This document shows positions 18,646-27,815 of a stretch of DNA of 64,000 bases, piece after piece. The number at the start of each line of letters is the position of its first letter. Position 1 is the first letter of the stretch. The notes below the pieces were generated by a model. The model made no database searches. It had not been told where the DNA came from and saw nothing but the letters and a program-made list of their open reading frames with translations. The translations under genes and the position numbers were made by a program. Where the stretch lies: NCBI RefSeq assembly GCF_900250075.1, contig NZ_LT977071.1, positions 1,199,298 to 1,263,297 on the forward strand. The letters run 5' to 3'. This DNA is from Cupriavidus taiwanensis. GTDB lineage: Bacteria > Pseudomonadota > Gammaproteobacteria > Burkholderiales > Burkholderiaceae.

Positions 18646-19152
18646 CTACGATCCACTACCGGGACGCGGCGCCAACAGGTCTTCGAAGAAGAAGGCCGCC
18701 AGCTGATGGCGCCCGTTCACCTTGGCCTTGGCATAAAGATTGGCGGCGTGCTGCCGCACGGTCTTGGCCCCGGTCTCGCGCACCCCGGCGATTTCTTCCA
18801 GAGACAGGCCCTTGACCAGCAGTAGCGCGACGTCCCTTTCGGCCGGAGTCAGGCCCCAGCGCTCGAACTGCTCCTGCATCGATTGCAGAAAGTCGCGTGT
18901 GGACCGTTGCGCGGCCGCGTCGCGTTCGGCCGCGGCGCGCACTGCGGCATCGGCTGAATGCTTGAGCGTTTCGAACGCGTGCAAGGCGCGTCGGCGCTCG
19001 CCGATCACGATGCCGAGGATCACCAGGAACGCAAGCGTCGCGGCGGTTTCGGCATAGAAGTGGAACGACGGCCCGCTGCTGACCAGCTGGTACAGGTCCC
19101 ATGCCTGATAAAGCGGGAAGACGGCAAGCATGAGCAGGAACTTTGGGGGCAT
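18646..19152 (-). CDS. Membrane-anchored LuxR/FixJ-type HTH regulator
   Basis: A protein of 168 residues from the ATG at 19152; a TTG at 19182 would add ten. Two N-terminal hydrophobic segments (LLMLAVFPLYQAWDLYQLV and ATLAFLVILGIVIGE) are followed by a helical linker with many Ala and Arg. A LuxR-type helix-turn-helix occupies the last 60 or so residues (LTPAERDVALLLVKGLSLEEIA, then KTVRQHAANLYAKAKV). It therefore looks like a DNA-binding protein tethered to the inner membrane. It is divergent from the siderophore operon, and a Fur-box-like sequence lies in its own leader, so a role in iron-dependent control is plausible. Confidence 0.8.
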   Translation of the reverse strand: MPPKFLLMLAVFPLYQAWDLYQLVSSGPSFHFYAETAATLAFLVILGIVIGERRRALHAFETLKHSADAAVRAAAERDAAAQRSTRDFLQSMQEQFERWGLTPAERDVALLLVKGLSLEEIAGVRETGAKTVRQHAANLYAKAKVNGRHQLAAFFFEDLLAPRPGSGS

Positions 19153-19219
19153 AGGCGTTCGGTCTCGGGCCAGCCATGACAAGCCGGCTGGGAAAAAACG
19201 AGCATCACGGCGGACGCGT

Positions 19220-19240
19220 AATGTAACTGATTCTCAATAA
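19220..19240 (-). promoter_or_regulatory. Candidate Fur box facing the leftward regulator
   Basis: Read on the minus strand, the sequence is TTATTGAGAATCAGTTACAT plus one T. It resembles Fur boxes of the TGAGAATCATTTGCATT type. It lies 68 bases ahead of the regulator gene that starts at 19152, within the divergent promoter region of the siderophore locus. Confidence 0.55.
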
Positions 19241-19416
19241 CAGGCCAAGACCCGTAGTGGCGAAACCGCCTTGATAAGTGGCTCTACTAGCACAAAGTGG
19301 CTGCCGGACATATGTCCCGGCCCTGGATGATGTGCTGTGTATGACACGCGAATACGGAACAAACGGCCGGAGTGGCCATGGCAGATGTCCCTGACAGGCG
19401 TTCACCGAGTTGAGCA

Positions 19417-19437
19417 TGAGAATGAGTCGCATTAGCA
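19417..19437 (+). promoter_or_regulatory. Candidate Fur box of the siderophore operon
   Basis: TGAGAATGAGTCGCATTAGC followed by A fits the GAGAATGATTCGCATT form of the Fur operator with few mismatches. It lies about 70 bases upstream of the first biosynthetic gene (start 19508), where iron-dependent repression would be expected. Confidence 0.65.
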
Positions 19438-19507
19438 TGATTCGGCTGCTTCGTATCCCCTGCATTGCTCATTGCGCTCCCCCGCACATCCACCTGAGAC
19501 CCGACTC

Positions 19508-20713
19508 ATGCAAGAGATTTTCGTACTCGCTCACGTACCGACCCCCGCCGTCAACGAAGGATTCCTGCCGGCGGCACGCGCGCTCGGGCGCGCCGTCGTC
19601 TTATTGACGGATTGTGCCGATGCCCATCGCGCACACTTTGCCGGCGCCGGCCTGCCCGCCTACCCGGACGACATCGTCCCGTGCGATGTCTTCAACCCGC
19701 TGGCGGTGATCGATGCCATCACGCGCCGCGGCGGCAAGCCCGCAGCCGTGTTTTCGAATAGCGATCACCTGCAGGCGGCCACGGCGATCGCCTCGGCGTA
19801 CTTTGGCCTGCCCGGCAAGGACTGGCGCACCGCCTATGCCGCCAAGAACAAGGCCGAGATGCGGCGGCGCCTGGCAGAGTCGGGAATCGACACGCTCTGG
19901 CACGCCGTCGTTTGCGACAGCGCCAGCCTGGCCGCGCTGGCCGACGTGCCGATGCCGTGCATCGTCAAGCCGCGCGAAGGCGTGGCCAGCCAGCAGGTCA
20001 GCCTGGCGCGCAGCCACGCCGAGCTGGCCGAGCATTGCGGCGCGATCTGGGCGCGGCACCCGGGCCAGGTATTGCTGCTGGAGGAATACCTGGAGGGCCC
20101 GCTGTACACGCTGGAAACGCTGGGCGATGGCAAGGAGCTGCGCGCGCTGGGCGGCTTCCGCGTGACCCTGTCGCCGCCGCCGTACTTCGTTGAGATGGAA
20201 GCGGTATGGGGCACCGGCCTGCCGGCCTCGGTCGAAGCCGAGGTGCTGGACACCATCCGCCGCTTCGGCATCGGCTTCGGCGCCTGCCATACCGAATACG
20301 TGCTGACCGCGAAAGGCCCGCGGCTGATCGAGATCAACTACCGCAGCATCGGCGACTACCGCGAGTTCCTGCTGTCCGACACCCTGCAGTTCCCGCTGTT
20401 CGAACAGGTCTTGCGGCTGCACCTGGGCGAGGCGCTGCCCGCGCTCGAAGTGCCGAGGCGGGCGGCGTGGATCCGCTATTTCACTGCGCAGGCAGAAGGC
20501 ACGCTGCGGCACGCGCCGGCACACAGCCAGCATGAGGGCAACGGACTCCGGCTGACCTACCAGCCCCTGCGCAAGGTGGGCGACGCCATCCAGCTGACCA
20601 ACTCCAACAAGGATTACCTGGGCGTGCTGCGCGGCAGCGGTCCCGACAGCGCGGGTCTGGCCGCGGCGGTGGAACTGGCCAGCAGCAAGCTCGCCTGGGA
20701 GATCGCGCAATGA
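19508..20713 (+). CDS. pvsA: ATP-grasp ligase of siderophore biosynthesis, PvsA-like
   Basis: A 401-residue ATP-grasp enzyme. The ATP-binding lysine strand CIVKPREGVASQQVSLA lies near residues 156-172, the LLLEEYLEGPLYTLE strand near 193-207, and the metal-binding LIEINYRSIGDYRE near 273-286. It opens the operon and overlaps the next gene by four bases (ATGA). In vibrioferrin biosynthesis the first gene, pvsA, encodes such a ligase and is followed by synthetase, exporter, synthetase and decarboxylase genes in exactly the order seen here. The inferred role is joining an amino acid (alanine in vibrioferrin) to a carboxylate. Assignment to vibrioferrin itself is by gene order. Confidence 0.8.
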   Translation: MQEIFVLAHVPTPAVNEGFLPAARALGRAVVLLTDCADAHRAHFAGAGLPAYPDDIVPCDVFNPLAVIDAITRRGGKPAAVFSNSDHLQAATAIASAYFGLPGKDWRTAYAAKNKAEMRRRLAESGIDTLWHAVVCDSASLAALADVPMPCIVKPREGVASQQVSLARSHAELAEHCGAIWARHPGQVLLLEEYLEGPLYTLETLGDGKELRALGGFRVTLSPPPYFVEMEAVWGTGLPASVEAEVLDTIRRFGIGFGACHTEYVLTAKGPRLIEINYRSIGDYREFLLSDTLQFPLFEQVLRLHLGEALPALEVPRRAAWIRYFTAQAEGTLRHAPAHSQHEGNGLRLTYQPLRKVGDAIQLTNSNKDYLGVLRGSGPDSAGLAAAVELASSKLAWEIAQ

Positions 20714-22527
20714 GCGCCCGCATGCAACAGCAGCCGTCCCGGTCCGCCACTGCTGCCAACGCAGATGTCGACTACATCTGCGTGCGCGTCGTCGACACCC
20801 TGCTGCGCGAGGACGTGCGTGCCTGCGCCAGCCGCGGCGAGTTGTACGGCGCTGACGCGGTACCGGGTGCCGCGCATGGTTTCGATGCCGGCCAGCAGTG
20901 GCTGCGTGTCCCGCGCCTTGGCGCCGGCACGCTGTGGCTTCCGGTCAGCCCGACGCGCTACATGCAGGACTGGCGCCTGACTCGCCTGCCCCTGCTGCAT
21001 GAAGCCGACGGCGAGTTCTCCGCACTGCATGAGGTCGAGTCCATCCTGGCCGCATTCGCCGGCGGCCTGCCCGAGGCAGATGCGCGCCTGTTCACCGCCT
21101 ACGCCGAGGAGTGCCGTGCCGCGGTCGAGCATCGCGCCGTCTCGATGGCCGAGCGCGCACGCTGGTTCGCGCAGGCTGACCGCGCTGCTGGCCATGCGCT
21201 GCCCGCCTGGAACCAGCGCATGCTGCACTACGATCGCGCCGCGGGCTTCCTCGATCATCCCTACTACCCCACCGCGCGCGCCAAGCTGGGCTTTGCCGCC
21301 GATGACCTGGCCCGCTACGCGCCCGAGTTCCAGCCGGCATTCGCGCTGAACTGGCTCGCGGTCCCGCGCGAGCGCCACCATTCCAGCGGCGATGCCCTGC
21401 CCCCGAACTGGCCGGACTTCGCCGAGGTCGGCCTCGATCCCGCGCTGGCCAGCTCGCATGCGCTGGTGCCGGTGCATCCCTTCGTCTGGCAGCATCACCT
21501 CGATGGCTTCCTGGCCGAAGCTGGGCTGGACGGCCACGTCATCCGCGCGCCGCGCGCCTGCCTGCGCGTGTCGCCGACCTTGTCGGTGCGCTCGCTGGTC
21601 GTGCTCGACGCCCCCGCATGGCATATCAAGCTGCCGCTGACGATCCGCACGCTGGGCGCCAAGAACATCCGCACCATCAAGCCCAGCACCATCGGCGACG
21701 GCCATCGCATCCAGACCCTGCTTGGCGACATAGTCCGCCAGGAACCCGGCCTGCACGGGCAGGTGCTGCTGACCGACGAAGCCAATGGCGCCCATGTCGA
21801 CCAGCGCCCGTTCCTGGGCTATATCCTGCGCCGCTATCCCGAGCCGCAGCTGGCGGACAAGACGGTGGCCCCGGTCGCGGCCCTGCTGGCGGAAACCGCC
21901 AGTGGCCAGTGCGTGGCCGAGGAACTCGCCGGCCGCTATCACGGCGGCGATCTCGATGCCTGGCTCGATGCCTACCTGGCGCTGACCCTGCAGCTGCACC
22001 TGACGCTGTGGCTGCGTTATGGCGTGGCGCTGGAATCGAACCAGCAGAACTCGATGCTGGTCTACGGCGACGAAGGCCTGCGCCTGATGCTCAAGGACAA
22101 CGATGCCGCGCGCATCGACCGCGCCATGCTCGCGCGCCGCTGGCCGGCGTTGGCGGCCCGCCTCGACGGGCTGGAAGACCAGCGCATCGGCGTCGACGCG
22201 GCGTTGCCGCTGGCACAGATGTTCGTCACCATCACGCTGCAGCTGAACATCGCGGCGCTGGTGGAAGGCCTGGCGCAGCGTCGCGGCACCGACCCTGCGG
22301 TTGGCTACGCGCGCGTGCGGCGCCACGTGGAGGCCGTCCTTGCCGACCTGGCCGCCGCGGGGGAAGACACCGCCTTCGCCCGCCAGGTGCTGCTCGACGA
22401 CGACCGGCTGCACCTGAAGTACCTGCTGACCGCCGCGTCGCTCGCCGAAAAGGCGCGGACCGGCGCCACCGACGTCAACAAGTTCTACGGCAAGCGGGCC
22501 CCCAATTTCCTCAGGGTGGCCGCATGA
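20710..22527 (+). CDS. pvsB: IucA/IucC-family NIS siderophore synthetase, PvsB-like
   Basis: A 605-residue NRPS-independent siderophore (NIS) synthetase. Recognisable parts are HPYYPTARAKLGF near residues 181-193, VPVHPFVWQHHL near 256-267, the ATP-site KLPLTIRTLGAKNIRTIKPS near 311-330, and the catalytic-domain GVALESNQQNSMLVYGDEGL near 438-457. These enzymes adenylate a carboxyl of citrate or another polycarboxylate and condense it with an amine or alcohol. The gene overlaps its neighbours on both sides by four bases, so the ligase, synthetase and exporter are coupled. It is the second of the five pvs-type genes. Confidence 0.85.
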   Translation: MSARMQQQPSRSATAANADVDYICVRVVDTLLREDVRACASRGELYGADAVPGAAHGFDAGQQWLRVPRLGAGTLWLPVSPTRYMQDWRLTRLPLLHEADGEFSALHEVESILAAFAGGLPEADARLFTAYAEECRAAVEHRAVSMAERARWFAQADRAAGHALPAWNQRMLHYDRAAGFLDHPYYPTARAKLGFAADDLARYAPEFQPAFALNWLAVPRERHHSSGDALPPNWPDFAEVGLDPALASSHALVPVHPFVWQHHLDGFLAEAGLDGHVIRAPRACLRVSPTLSVRSLVVLDAPAWHIKLPLTIRTLGAKNIRTIKPSTIGDGHRIQTLLGDIVRQEPGLHGQVLLTDEANGAHVDQRPFLGYILRRYPEPQLADKTVAPVAALLAETASGQCVAEELAGRYHGGDLDAWLDAYLALTLQLHLTLWLRYGVALESNQQNSMLVYGDEGLRLMLKDNDAARIDRAMLARRWPALAARLDGLEDQRIGVDAALPLAQMFVTITLQLNIAALVEGLAQRRGTDPAVGYARVRRHVEAVLADLAAAGEDTAFARQVLLDDDRLHLKYLLTAASLAEKARTGATDVNKFYGKRAPNFLRVAA

Positions 22528-23696
22528 GCGCCAGCACGCGTCGGGTGGTCGCGGTGGTGATGCTGTGCCATTTCATCGCCGCGTTTGCGGCGCTGGGCAT
22601 GCCGCCGTTCTTCGCCCTGATCCTGCAGCGTTCGCTGCACAACGATGTGCCGTGGCTTGCGGGCGCGTTCTACGTGGTGCCAACCCTGCTGGCGGCGATC
22701 TCGGCGCCATGGTGGGGCCGGCTCGCGGACCGCTTCGGCAAGAAGCCGCTGCTGATGCGTGCGCAACTGGGGCTGGCGGCAAGCTTCCTGCTCGCCAGCT
22801 ACGCGACCAGCTCGTTTGCCTTCCTGGCGGCGCTGGTGCTGCAAGGCGTGCTGGGCGGGACCTTCTCGGCCTCCAACGCCTACCTGGCCACGGTCGCCAG
22901 CGGTACCACGCTCACGCGCAGCCTGACGGCGATGCAGTGGTCGGCGCGCGCCGCGCTGGTGGCGGCGCCGGCCTGCCTCGGCCTGTGGATGGGTGCCGCA
23001 TCGCCGATCGTGCTGTACCGCTGGCTGGCGCTGCTGCCGCTGGCCGCCGCGGCGCTGATCGCGTGGCTGCCCGCGGGCGACGCCAACGGCACGGTGCAGC
23101 GGCCGGCGGCACGCTCCACCGGCGCCGGCACGGCGGCACCGGCGACGCCGCGGCAGATCTATGTGCTGCAGTTCGCGTTCGTGTTTGCCACCGTGGCGAC
23201 GTTCCCCTACTTCATCCCGGACCTGCAGCAGCGCATGCCGGCCCTGTCCGCGGCCACTGCCGGGCTGCTGTTCGGCCTGCCGCACCTGGTGTACCTGGCG
23301 GCGGCACCGCTGCTGTCGCGGCGGCTCGGGCTGGCACCGTCGCTGACGTTGCTGGCCTCCGCCTACGGCACGCTGGCGGTCGCGCTGCTGGCCCAGGCCG
23401 CGCCGCTGGGGCTGCCCGCGCTGGTGGCCTGGCGCCTGCTGATGGGCATCGCCATGACGGTCGGCTTTATCGCGCTGCATGCGCTGGTGGCCAGCGTGGT
23501 GCACGCGGGCAACGCCGGCCGCACCTTCGGCTGGTTCGAAAGCAGTTCCAAATGGGGTGGCGTCGCGGCCGGGCTTGGCGCCGGCGCCGCGGTCAGCGTG
23601 GCCGGCCAGGGCGCGCCCTACCTGCTTGGCGCGGCGTTGCTGGTGCCGGCCGTCGCCTACCTTCTTACCGCCCGACAGCGGATGAGCCCGCTCTGA
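22524..23696 (+). CDS. pvsC: MFS siderophore exporter, PvsC-like
   Basis: A 390-residue, twelve-helix major facilitator protein. The conserved loop between helices 2 and 3 reads WWGRLADRFGKKPLL near residues 57-71. It sits between the two NIS synthetase genes, overlapping the first by four bases, as pvsC does in the vibrioferrin operon and sbnD in the staphyloferrin B operon. The inferred function is export of the finished siderophore across the inner membrane, driven by protons. Confidence 0.85.
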   Translation: MSASTRRVVAVVMLCHFIAAFAALGMPPFFALILQRSLHNDVPWLAGAFYVVPTLLAAISAPWWGRLADRFGKKPLLMRAQLGLAASFLLASYATSSFAFLAALVLQGVLGGTFSASNAYLATVASGTTLTRSLTAMQWSARAALVAAPACLGLWMGAASPIVLYRWLALLPLAAAALIAWLPAGDANGTVQRPAARSTGAGTAAPATPRQIYVLQFAFVFATVATFPYFIPDLQQRMPALSAATAGLLFGLPHLVYLAAAPLLSRRLGLAPSLTLLASAYGTLAVALLAQAAPLGLPALVAWRLLMGIAMTVGFIALHALVASVVHAGNAGRTFGWFESSSKWGGVAAGLGAGAAVSVAGQGAPYLLGAALLVPAVAYLLTARQRMSPL

Positions 23697-23724
23697 TCCC
23701 TCCCGAGAACGAGGTCACAAGACA

Positions 23725-25578
23725 ATGCAAACGCAAGACAAGTTGGAACCTGCCGGCATGCGCCGCCCCCTGGATGACATGACGGAACTGGCCGGCCTGG
23801 CCGCCGCGCGGCGCTGCCAGGAGACGCTGCTGAACTGCTACTGCCGCGAAGTCGCGGGCCCCGCCGGCCAGTTGCGCGTTGGCCCGCCGGCCGGGCAGAA
23901 CGACTGGCCCGCAACCATCGCCATGACCCTGCAGCGCGAGCCGGCGCAGGTGCTGGACGTGCAGCTGCCGCATATCCACGACCGCTTGCTGGCCGTGGTC
24001 GGCGGTGCCTGGCTGACCGGCAACTACCGCTACCTGTCGCCGGTATTCCACAAGGCCGAGAACAAGCCGTGGGCGCTGCTCGACTGGGAAGCGCTGGCCG
24101 CGCTGCTGTTGCGCGAGATGGCGCAACAGCATGAGCTGCCGCCCAACACCGAGCTGATGGAGCAGATCCGCAACAGCGTCGCCGTCAGCACCGAAGTGCT
24201 GTCGGTGCCGGTATCCGAGATCATCCCGGCCGATCCGGTCGACGCCTATATCGACTCCGAGCAATCGCTGACCTTCGGCCACCCCTTCCATCCCACGCCG
24301 AAAAGCCGTCAGGGCTTCTCCGACGAGGACCTGCTGCGCTACTCGCCGGAACTGCGCACGCGCTTTGCGCTGGCGTGGTTCGCGGTGCCGCGCGACGACA
24401 TCGCGCAGCAGTCGCTGCTCGACGCCAGCTGCGACCAGCTGATCGCGGCGAATGCCCCGCCGGTGTCTGCCGACCGCGTCGCGGTGCCGGTCCATCCGTG
24501 GCAGGCGGGCTACCTGCGCGGGCATCCGCTGGTGCGCGATGCGCTGGCAAGCGGACGCCTGCAAGACCTGGGCACGCAAGGCGCGGACTTCTTTCCGACT
24601 TCGTCGATCCGGACCTTGTACCAGCCCGGCAATCCGTACTTCTACAAGCTGTCGCTGAACATCCGCATCACCAACTGCGTGCGCAAGAACGCATGGTATG
24701 AGCTGGAGAGCGCGATGCATGTCAACCGCGTGCTGCGCCCGCTGCTGCCGGAGCTGGCGCGCGAGTTCCCCGGCCTGGCGCTGATGGAGGAGCCGGCGTT
24801 CCTGTCGGTCGACCTCCGGCACGCCAACATCGAGCAGAACCGCCAGGTCATCGAAGGCTTCGGCCTGATCCTGCGCCAGAGCGTGGATACGCTGCGCGCG
24901 CCCGACTGCGTGCCGCTGCTGGCCGGCTCGCTGTTCGGCAACCACTATTACGGCGATGCGCGCATGCAGCGTCTGCTCACGGCGCTCGCCGCGCAGGAAA
25001 GGACCACGGTGGATGCCATGACCGAGCGCTGGTTCTCCGCCTATGTGGAGCAATTGGTTTACCCGGTGTTCCACCTCTTCTTCGCGCACGGCGTCATCTT
25101 CGAGCCGCACCTGCAGAACGTGGTGCTGGGCCTGCGCCAGGACATGCCGGCGCAGCTGTTCCTGCGCGATTTCGAGGGGGTCAAGCTGACGCCTTCGCGC
25201 CATCCCGCGTCGTCCATGGCGGGCATCAGCGAGCGCGCCCGGTCGTCGCTATGGTATGACGAGGAGCAAGGCTGGAACCGCGTCGCCTACTGCGTGTTCG
25301 TCAACAACCTGTGCGAAGTGATCGCGCAGCTCGGTGCCGGCAGGCAGGCCCTGAGCGCGCGGCTGTGGTCGGTGGTGCGCCATCACTTGCATACCTACCA
25401 GCATCGCCACGGCAATGCGGCGTCGGCGCGCCGCATCAACGGCCTGCTGGCTGGCCGCCCCTTCCCCGCCAAGACCAATTTCAGCAACCGCTTCTTTCAG
25501 CGCGCCGACCGCGCCTCGACCTACGTGCCCGTCGCCAATCCGATTCCCTTTGCCGGCATGGAGGCGGCATGGCAATGA
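23725..25578 (+). CDS. pvsD: IucA/IucC-family NIS siderophore synthetase, PvsD-like
   Basis: A 617-residue NIS synthetase, the second in the operon and clearly different in sequence from the first. Landmarks are FGHPFHPTPKSRQGF near residues 187-201, VPVHPWQAGYL near 253-263, the ATP-site TSSIRTLY and KLSLNIRITNCVRKN near 292-323, and FEPHLQNVVLGLRQDMPAQL near 454-473. Together with PvsB it would assemble the two amide or ester links on citrate. The start is the ATG at 23725, 28 bases after the exporter gene, and the 3' end overlaps the decarboxylase gene by ten bases. Confidence 0.85.
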   Translation: MQTQDKLEPAGMRRPLDDMTELAGLAAARRCQETLLNCYCREVAGPAGQLRVGPPAGQNDWPATIAMTLQREPAQVLDVQLPHIHDRLLAVVGGAWLTGNYRYLSPVFHKAENKPWALLDWEALAALLLREMAQQHELPPNTELMEQIRNSVAVSTEVLSVPVSEIIPADPVDAYIDSEQSLTFGHPFHPTPKSRQGFSDEDLLRYSPELRTRFALAWFAVPRDDIAQQSLLDASCDQLIAANAPPVSADRVAVPVHPWQAGYLRGHPLVRDALASGRLQDLGTQGADFFPTSSIRTLYQPGNPYFYKLSLNIRITNCVRKNAWYELESAMHVNRVLRPLLPELAREFPGLALMEEPAFLSVDLRHANIEQNRQVIEGFGLILRQSVDTLRAPDCVPLLAGSLFGNHYYGDARMQRLLTALAAQERTTVDAMTERWFSAYVEQLVYPVFHLFFAHGVIFEPHLQNVVLGLRQDMPAQLFLRDFEGVKLTPSRHPASSMAGISERARSSLWYDEEQGWNRVAYCVFVNNLCEVIAQLGAGRQALSARLWSVVRHHLHTYQHRHGNAASARRINGLLAGRPFPAKTNFSNRFFQRADRASTYVPVANPIPFAGMEAAWQ

Positions 25579-26807
25579 CCGCCCCCGTACTGCGCTGGTC
25601 GCACGTCGCCGACCACCTGCACCAGGCGCTCGCCGATGCGGGCGCCCCGCTCAGCGCCTACGTCTACGACCTCGAGGCGCTGCGCGCGCACGCCGACACG
25701 ATCGCGGGCAGCCTGCCGCCGGGCTTCGAGCTGTTCTACGCCATCAAGGCCAACTCCGACCTGCCGATCCTGCAGACCCTGGCGCCGCTCGCGCATGGCT
25801 TCGAGATTTCCTCCGGCGGCGAACTGGCCTGGGTGCGCGAGCACTTTGCCGAGGTGCCGCTGATCTTCAGCGGCCCTGGCAAGACCGATGCGGAACTGGC
25901 CGGCGCGCTGGACCTGGGGGTCGAGGCGCTGCATGTGGAAAGCCTGCATGAGCTGGAACGGCTGGCCTGGCTCGCGCGCGAGCGCGGCACCACGGCGCCG
26001 GTCCTGCTGCGGGTCAACCTGGCGGTCGAGGGGCTGCAGGCCACCACGCTGATGATGGGCGGCAAGCCCACGCCGTTCGGCATCGCCGGCGACCAGCTGC
26101 CCGCCTGCCTGGCGTGGCTGCGCGCGCACCCTGAAATCCGGCTGCGCGGCTTCCATTTCCACCTGATGTCGCATCAGCTCGACGCCGCCGCCCATCTGCG
26201 CCTGCTCGATGCCTACCTGCAGCAGGTCAGGCGCTGGCGCACGGAATACGGGCTCGACACGCTGGACCAGGTCAACGTCGGAGGCGGCATCGGCGTCAAC
26301 TACCGCGAGCCCGAACGGCAGTTCGACTGGGCCCGCTTTGCCGCAGGCCTGCCGGCGCTGTCGGCACAGCGCGACGGGCTGACCGTGCGCTTCGAATGCG
26401 GTCGCTATATCACCGCGTTCTGCGGCTACTACGCCATGGAGGTGATCGACGTCAAGCACGCCTTCGACCGGGCCTTCGCCGTGGCCAGCGGCGGCACCCA
26501 CCACTTCCGCACGCCCTATGCGCAGGGGCACAGCCACCCGTTCCGGGTGCTGCCGGTGGCGTCCTGGCGCTATCCGTTCGCCCGCCCCGGCGTGCAGGAT
26601 GCGCGCGTCAGCGTGGTCGGGCAGCTTTGCACGCCCAAGGACATCCTGGCGCACGACGCGTACGTCGACAGCGTGCGCGCCGGCGACCTGGTGGTGTTCC
26701 CGTACGCCGGCGCCTATGCCTGGCATATCTCGCACCACGACTTCCTGCGCCACCCGCACCCGCGGCACTGCTACCTGCCGGTGGAGGATGCCCATGCTGC
26801 AGCCTAA
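25569..26807 (+). CDS. pvsE: PLP-dependent amino-acid decarboxylase, PvsE/SbnH-like
   Basis: A 412-residue fold-III (alanine racemase/DAP decarboxylase type) enzyme. The PLP lysine lies in FYAIKANSDLP at about residue 60. The phosphate-binding glycine motif VNVGGGIGVNY lies near 236-246, and substrate-site segments CGRYI and LCTPKDILAHD follow. Two ATGs are possible (25569 and 25575). In the vibrioferrin pathway the equivalent enzyme supplies ethanolamine from serine; in staphyloferrin B the relative SbnH decarboxylates a citryl-diaminopropionate intermediate. The absence of sbnA/sbnB-like genes here favours the first role. Confidence 0.83.
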   Translation: MAMTAPVLRWSHVADHLHQALADAGAPLSAYVYDLEALRAHADTIAGSLPPGFELFYAIKANSDLPILQTLAPLAHGFEISSGGELAWVREHFAEVPLIFSGPGKTDAELAGALDLGVEALHVESLHELERLAWLARERGTTAPVLLRVNLAVEGLQATTLMMGGKPTPFGIAGDQLPACLAWLRAHPEIRLRGFHFHLMSHQLDAAAHLRLLDAYLQQVRRWRTEYGLDTLDQVNVGGGIGVNYREPERQFDWARFAAGLPALSAQRDGLTVRFECGRYITAFCGYYAMEVIDVKHAFDRAFAVASGGTHHFRTPYAQGHSHPFRVLPVASWRYPFARPGVQDARVSVVGQLCTPKDILAHDAYVDSVRAGDLVVFPYAGAYAWHISHHDFLRHPHPRHCYLPVEDAHAAA

Positions 26808-27570
26808 CCGTCTCAAGGCCGCGATAGCGTCCGGGCGCGATGTGTTCGGGCTGATCAACTCGCTGCCGTTGCCGCTGATGACAGAGATGATCGGCTACGC
26901 CGGCTTCGACTTCGTGATCCTGGATCTCGAGCATGTCGGCGTGAATCCGCAAACGCTCGAGAACATGATCCGCGCTGCGGAATGCGCCGGCACCACGGCA
27001 CTGGTGCGGGTGCCCCGGGCGGCGCCGGACATCATCCTGCGGGTGCTGGATGCCGGCGCGCAGGGCATCGTGGTGCCGCACGTATGCAACCGCGCTACCG
27101 CCGAACTGGCGGTCCACAGCGCGCGCTACCACCCGCTCGGCAAGCGCGGCATCGCCGGTGGCCGGACCACCGGCTTCGGTACCCTGACATTGCCCGAGTA
27201 CATGGACCGGGCCAATCGCGAGCTGATGGTGGTGGCGATGATCGAGGACCGCGCGGGCGTCGACGCGATCGAAGAGATTGTGGCCGTGCCGGGCATCGAC
27301 ATGGTGCTGGAGGGGGCGATCGACCTGTCGCAAAGCCTGGGCGTTCCCGCCGACGCGCAGCATCCTGCCGTGCAGGCAGCGATCCGCCGCATCGCGCAGG
27401 CCTGCCAGGCCGGGGGCGTGCCGTTCTGCGCCATCCCGCGTGCGGCCGGACAATGCGAGCAATGGCGCGAACAAGGCGTGCACGCCTTCCTGCTGGGAGA
27501 CGATCGCGCCACGGCCTTCCGCGCCATGAAGCAACTGGTGGCGGGCTATCGGCGTGAACCGTCAGCCTGA
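26794..27570 (+). CDS. HpcH/HpaI aldolase-family citrate synthase, SbnG-like
   Basis: A 258-residue TIM-barrel enzyme of the HpcH/HpaI family. The barrel motifs DFVILDLEHVGVNPQTLENM near residues 38-57, VAMIEDRAGVDAIEEI near 147-162 and DMVLEGAIDLSQSLGVP near 169-185 include the metal-binding Glu and Asp. The sequence LEGxxDLSQSLG is a hallmark of SbnG-type proteins, which make citrate from oxaloacetate and acetyl-CoA for staphyloferrin B instead of cleaving hydroxy acids. It overlaps the decarboxylase gene by 14 bases, so it belongs to the operon. The inferred role is a private citrate supply for the siderophore under iron starvation. Confidence 0.75.
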   Translation: MLQPNRLKAAIASGRDVFGLINSLPLPLMTEMIGYAGFDFVILDLEHVGVNPQTLENMIRAAECAGTTALVRVPRAAPDIILRVLDAGAQGIVVPHVCNRATAELAVHSARYHPLGKRGIAGGRTTGFGTLTLPEYMDRANRELMVVAMIEDRAGVDAIEEIVAVPGIDMVLEGAIDLSQSLGVPADAQHPAVQAAIRRIAQACQAGGVPFCAIPRAAGQCEQWREQGVHAFLLGDDRATAFRAMKQLVAGYRREPSA

Positions 27571-27815
27571 ATAACCGGGACAGCCGACATCGCCGGGATA
27601 GCGGGCGCACGGCCGAACACCCGGGTGCACCCGGTGTGGTGGCAGCGGCACGCCGCGTTTGCGGCAGCATCCGGTATTCCCGACTGTTATTGCAGTCCTG
27701 CGCGTAATTTCTGCACCGGCCCCGCCCCTATCGCTCTGGCTGGGGCCGGCGCCGCGCCATGCGTCTGGAACGGGATTTGCACCGGTTCGCCCGCCTTTTG
27801 AAAAAAGGAGGTGCT

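Larger units (their letters stand above)
19153..19507. other. Divergent promoter region of the siderophore locus (355 bases, no gene)
   Basis: This stretch separates the leftward membrane-anchored regulator from the rightward biosynthetic operon. It is richer in A and T than its surroundings and holds two Fur-box-like sequences (19220-19240 and 19417-19437). I see no convincing coding sequence or terminator in it. Confidence 0.7.

Noticed and set aside
19508..27570. Staphyloferrin B biosynthesis
   Set aside because: The SbnG-like and SbnH-like genes fit, but there is no SbnA/SbnB pair for diaminopropionate and only two NIS synthetases, while an ATP-grasp ligase is present. The order matches pvsABCDE better.
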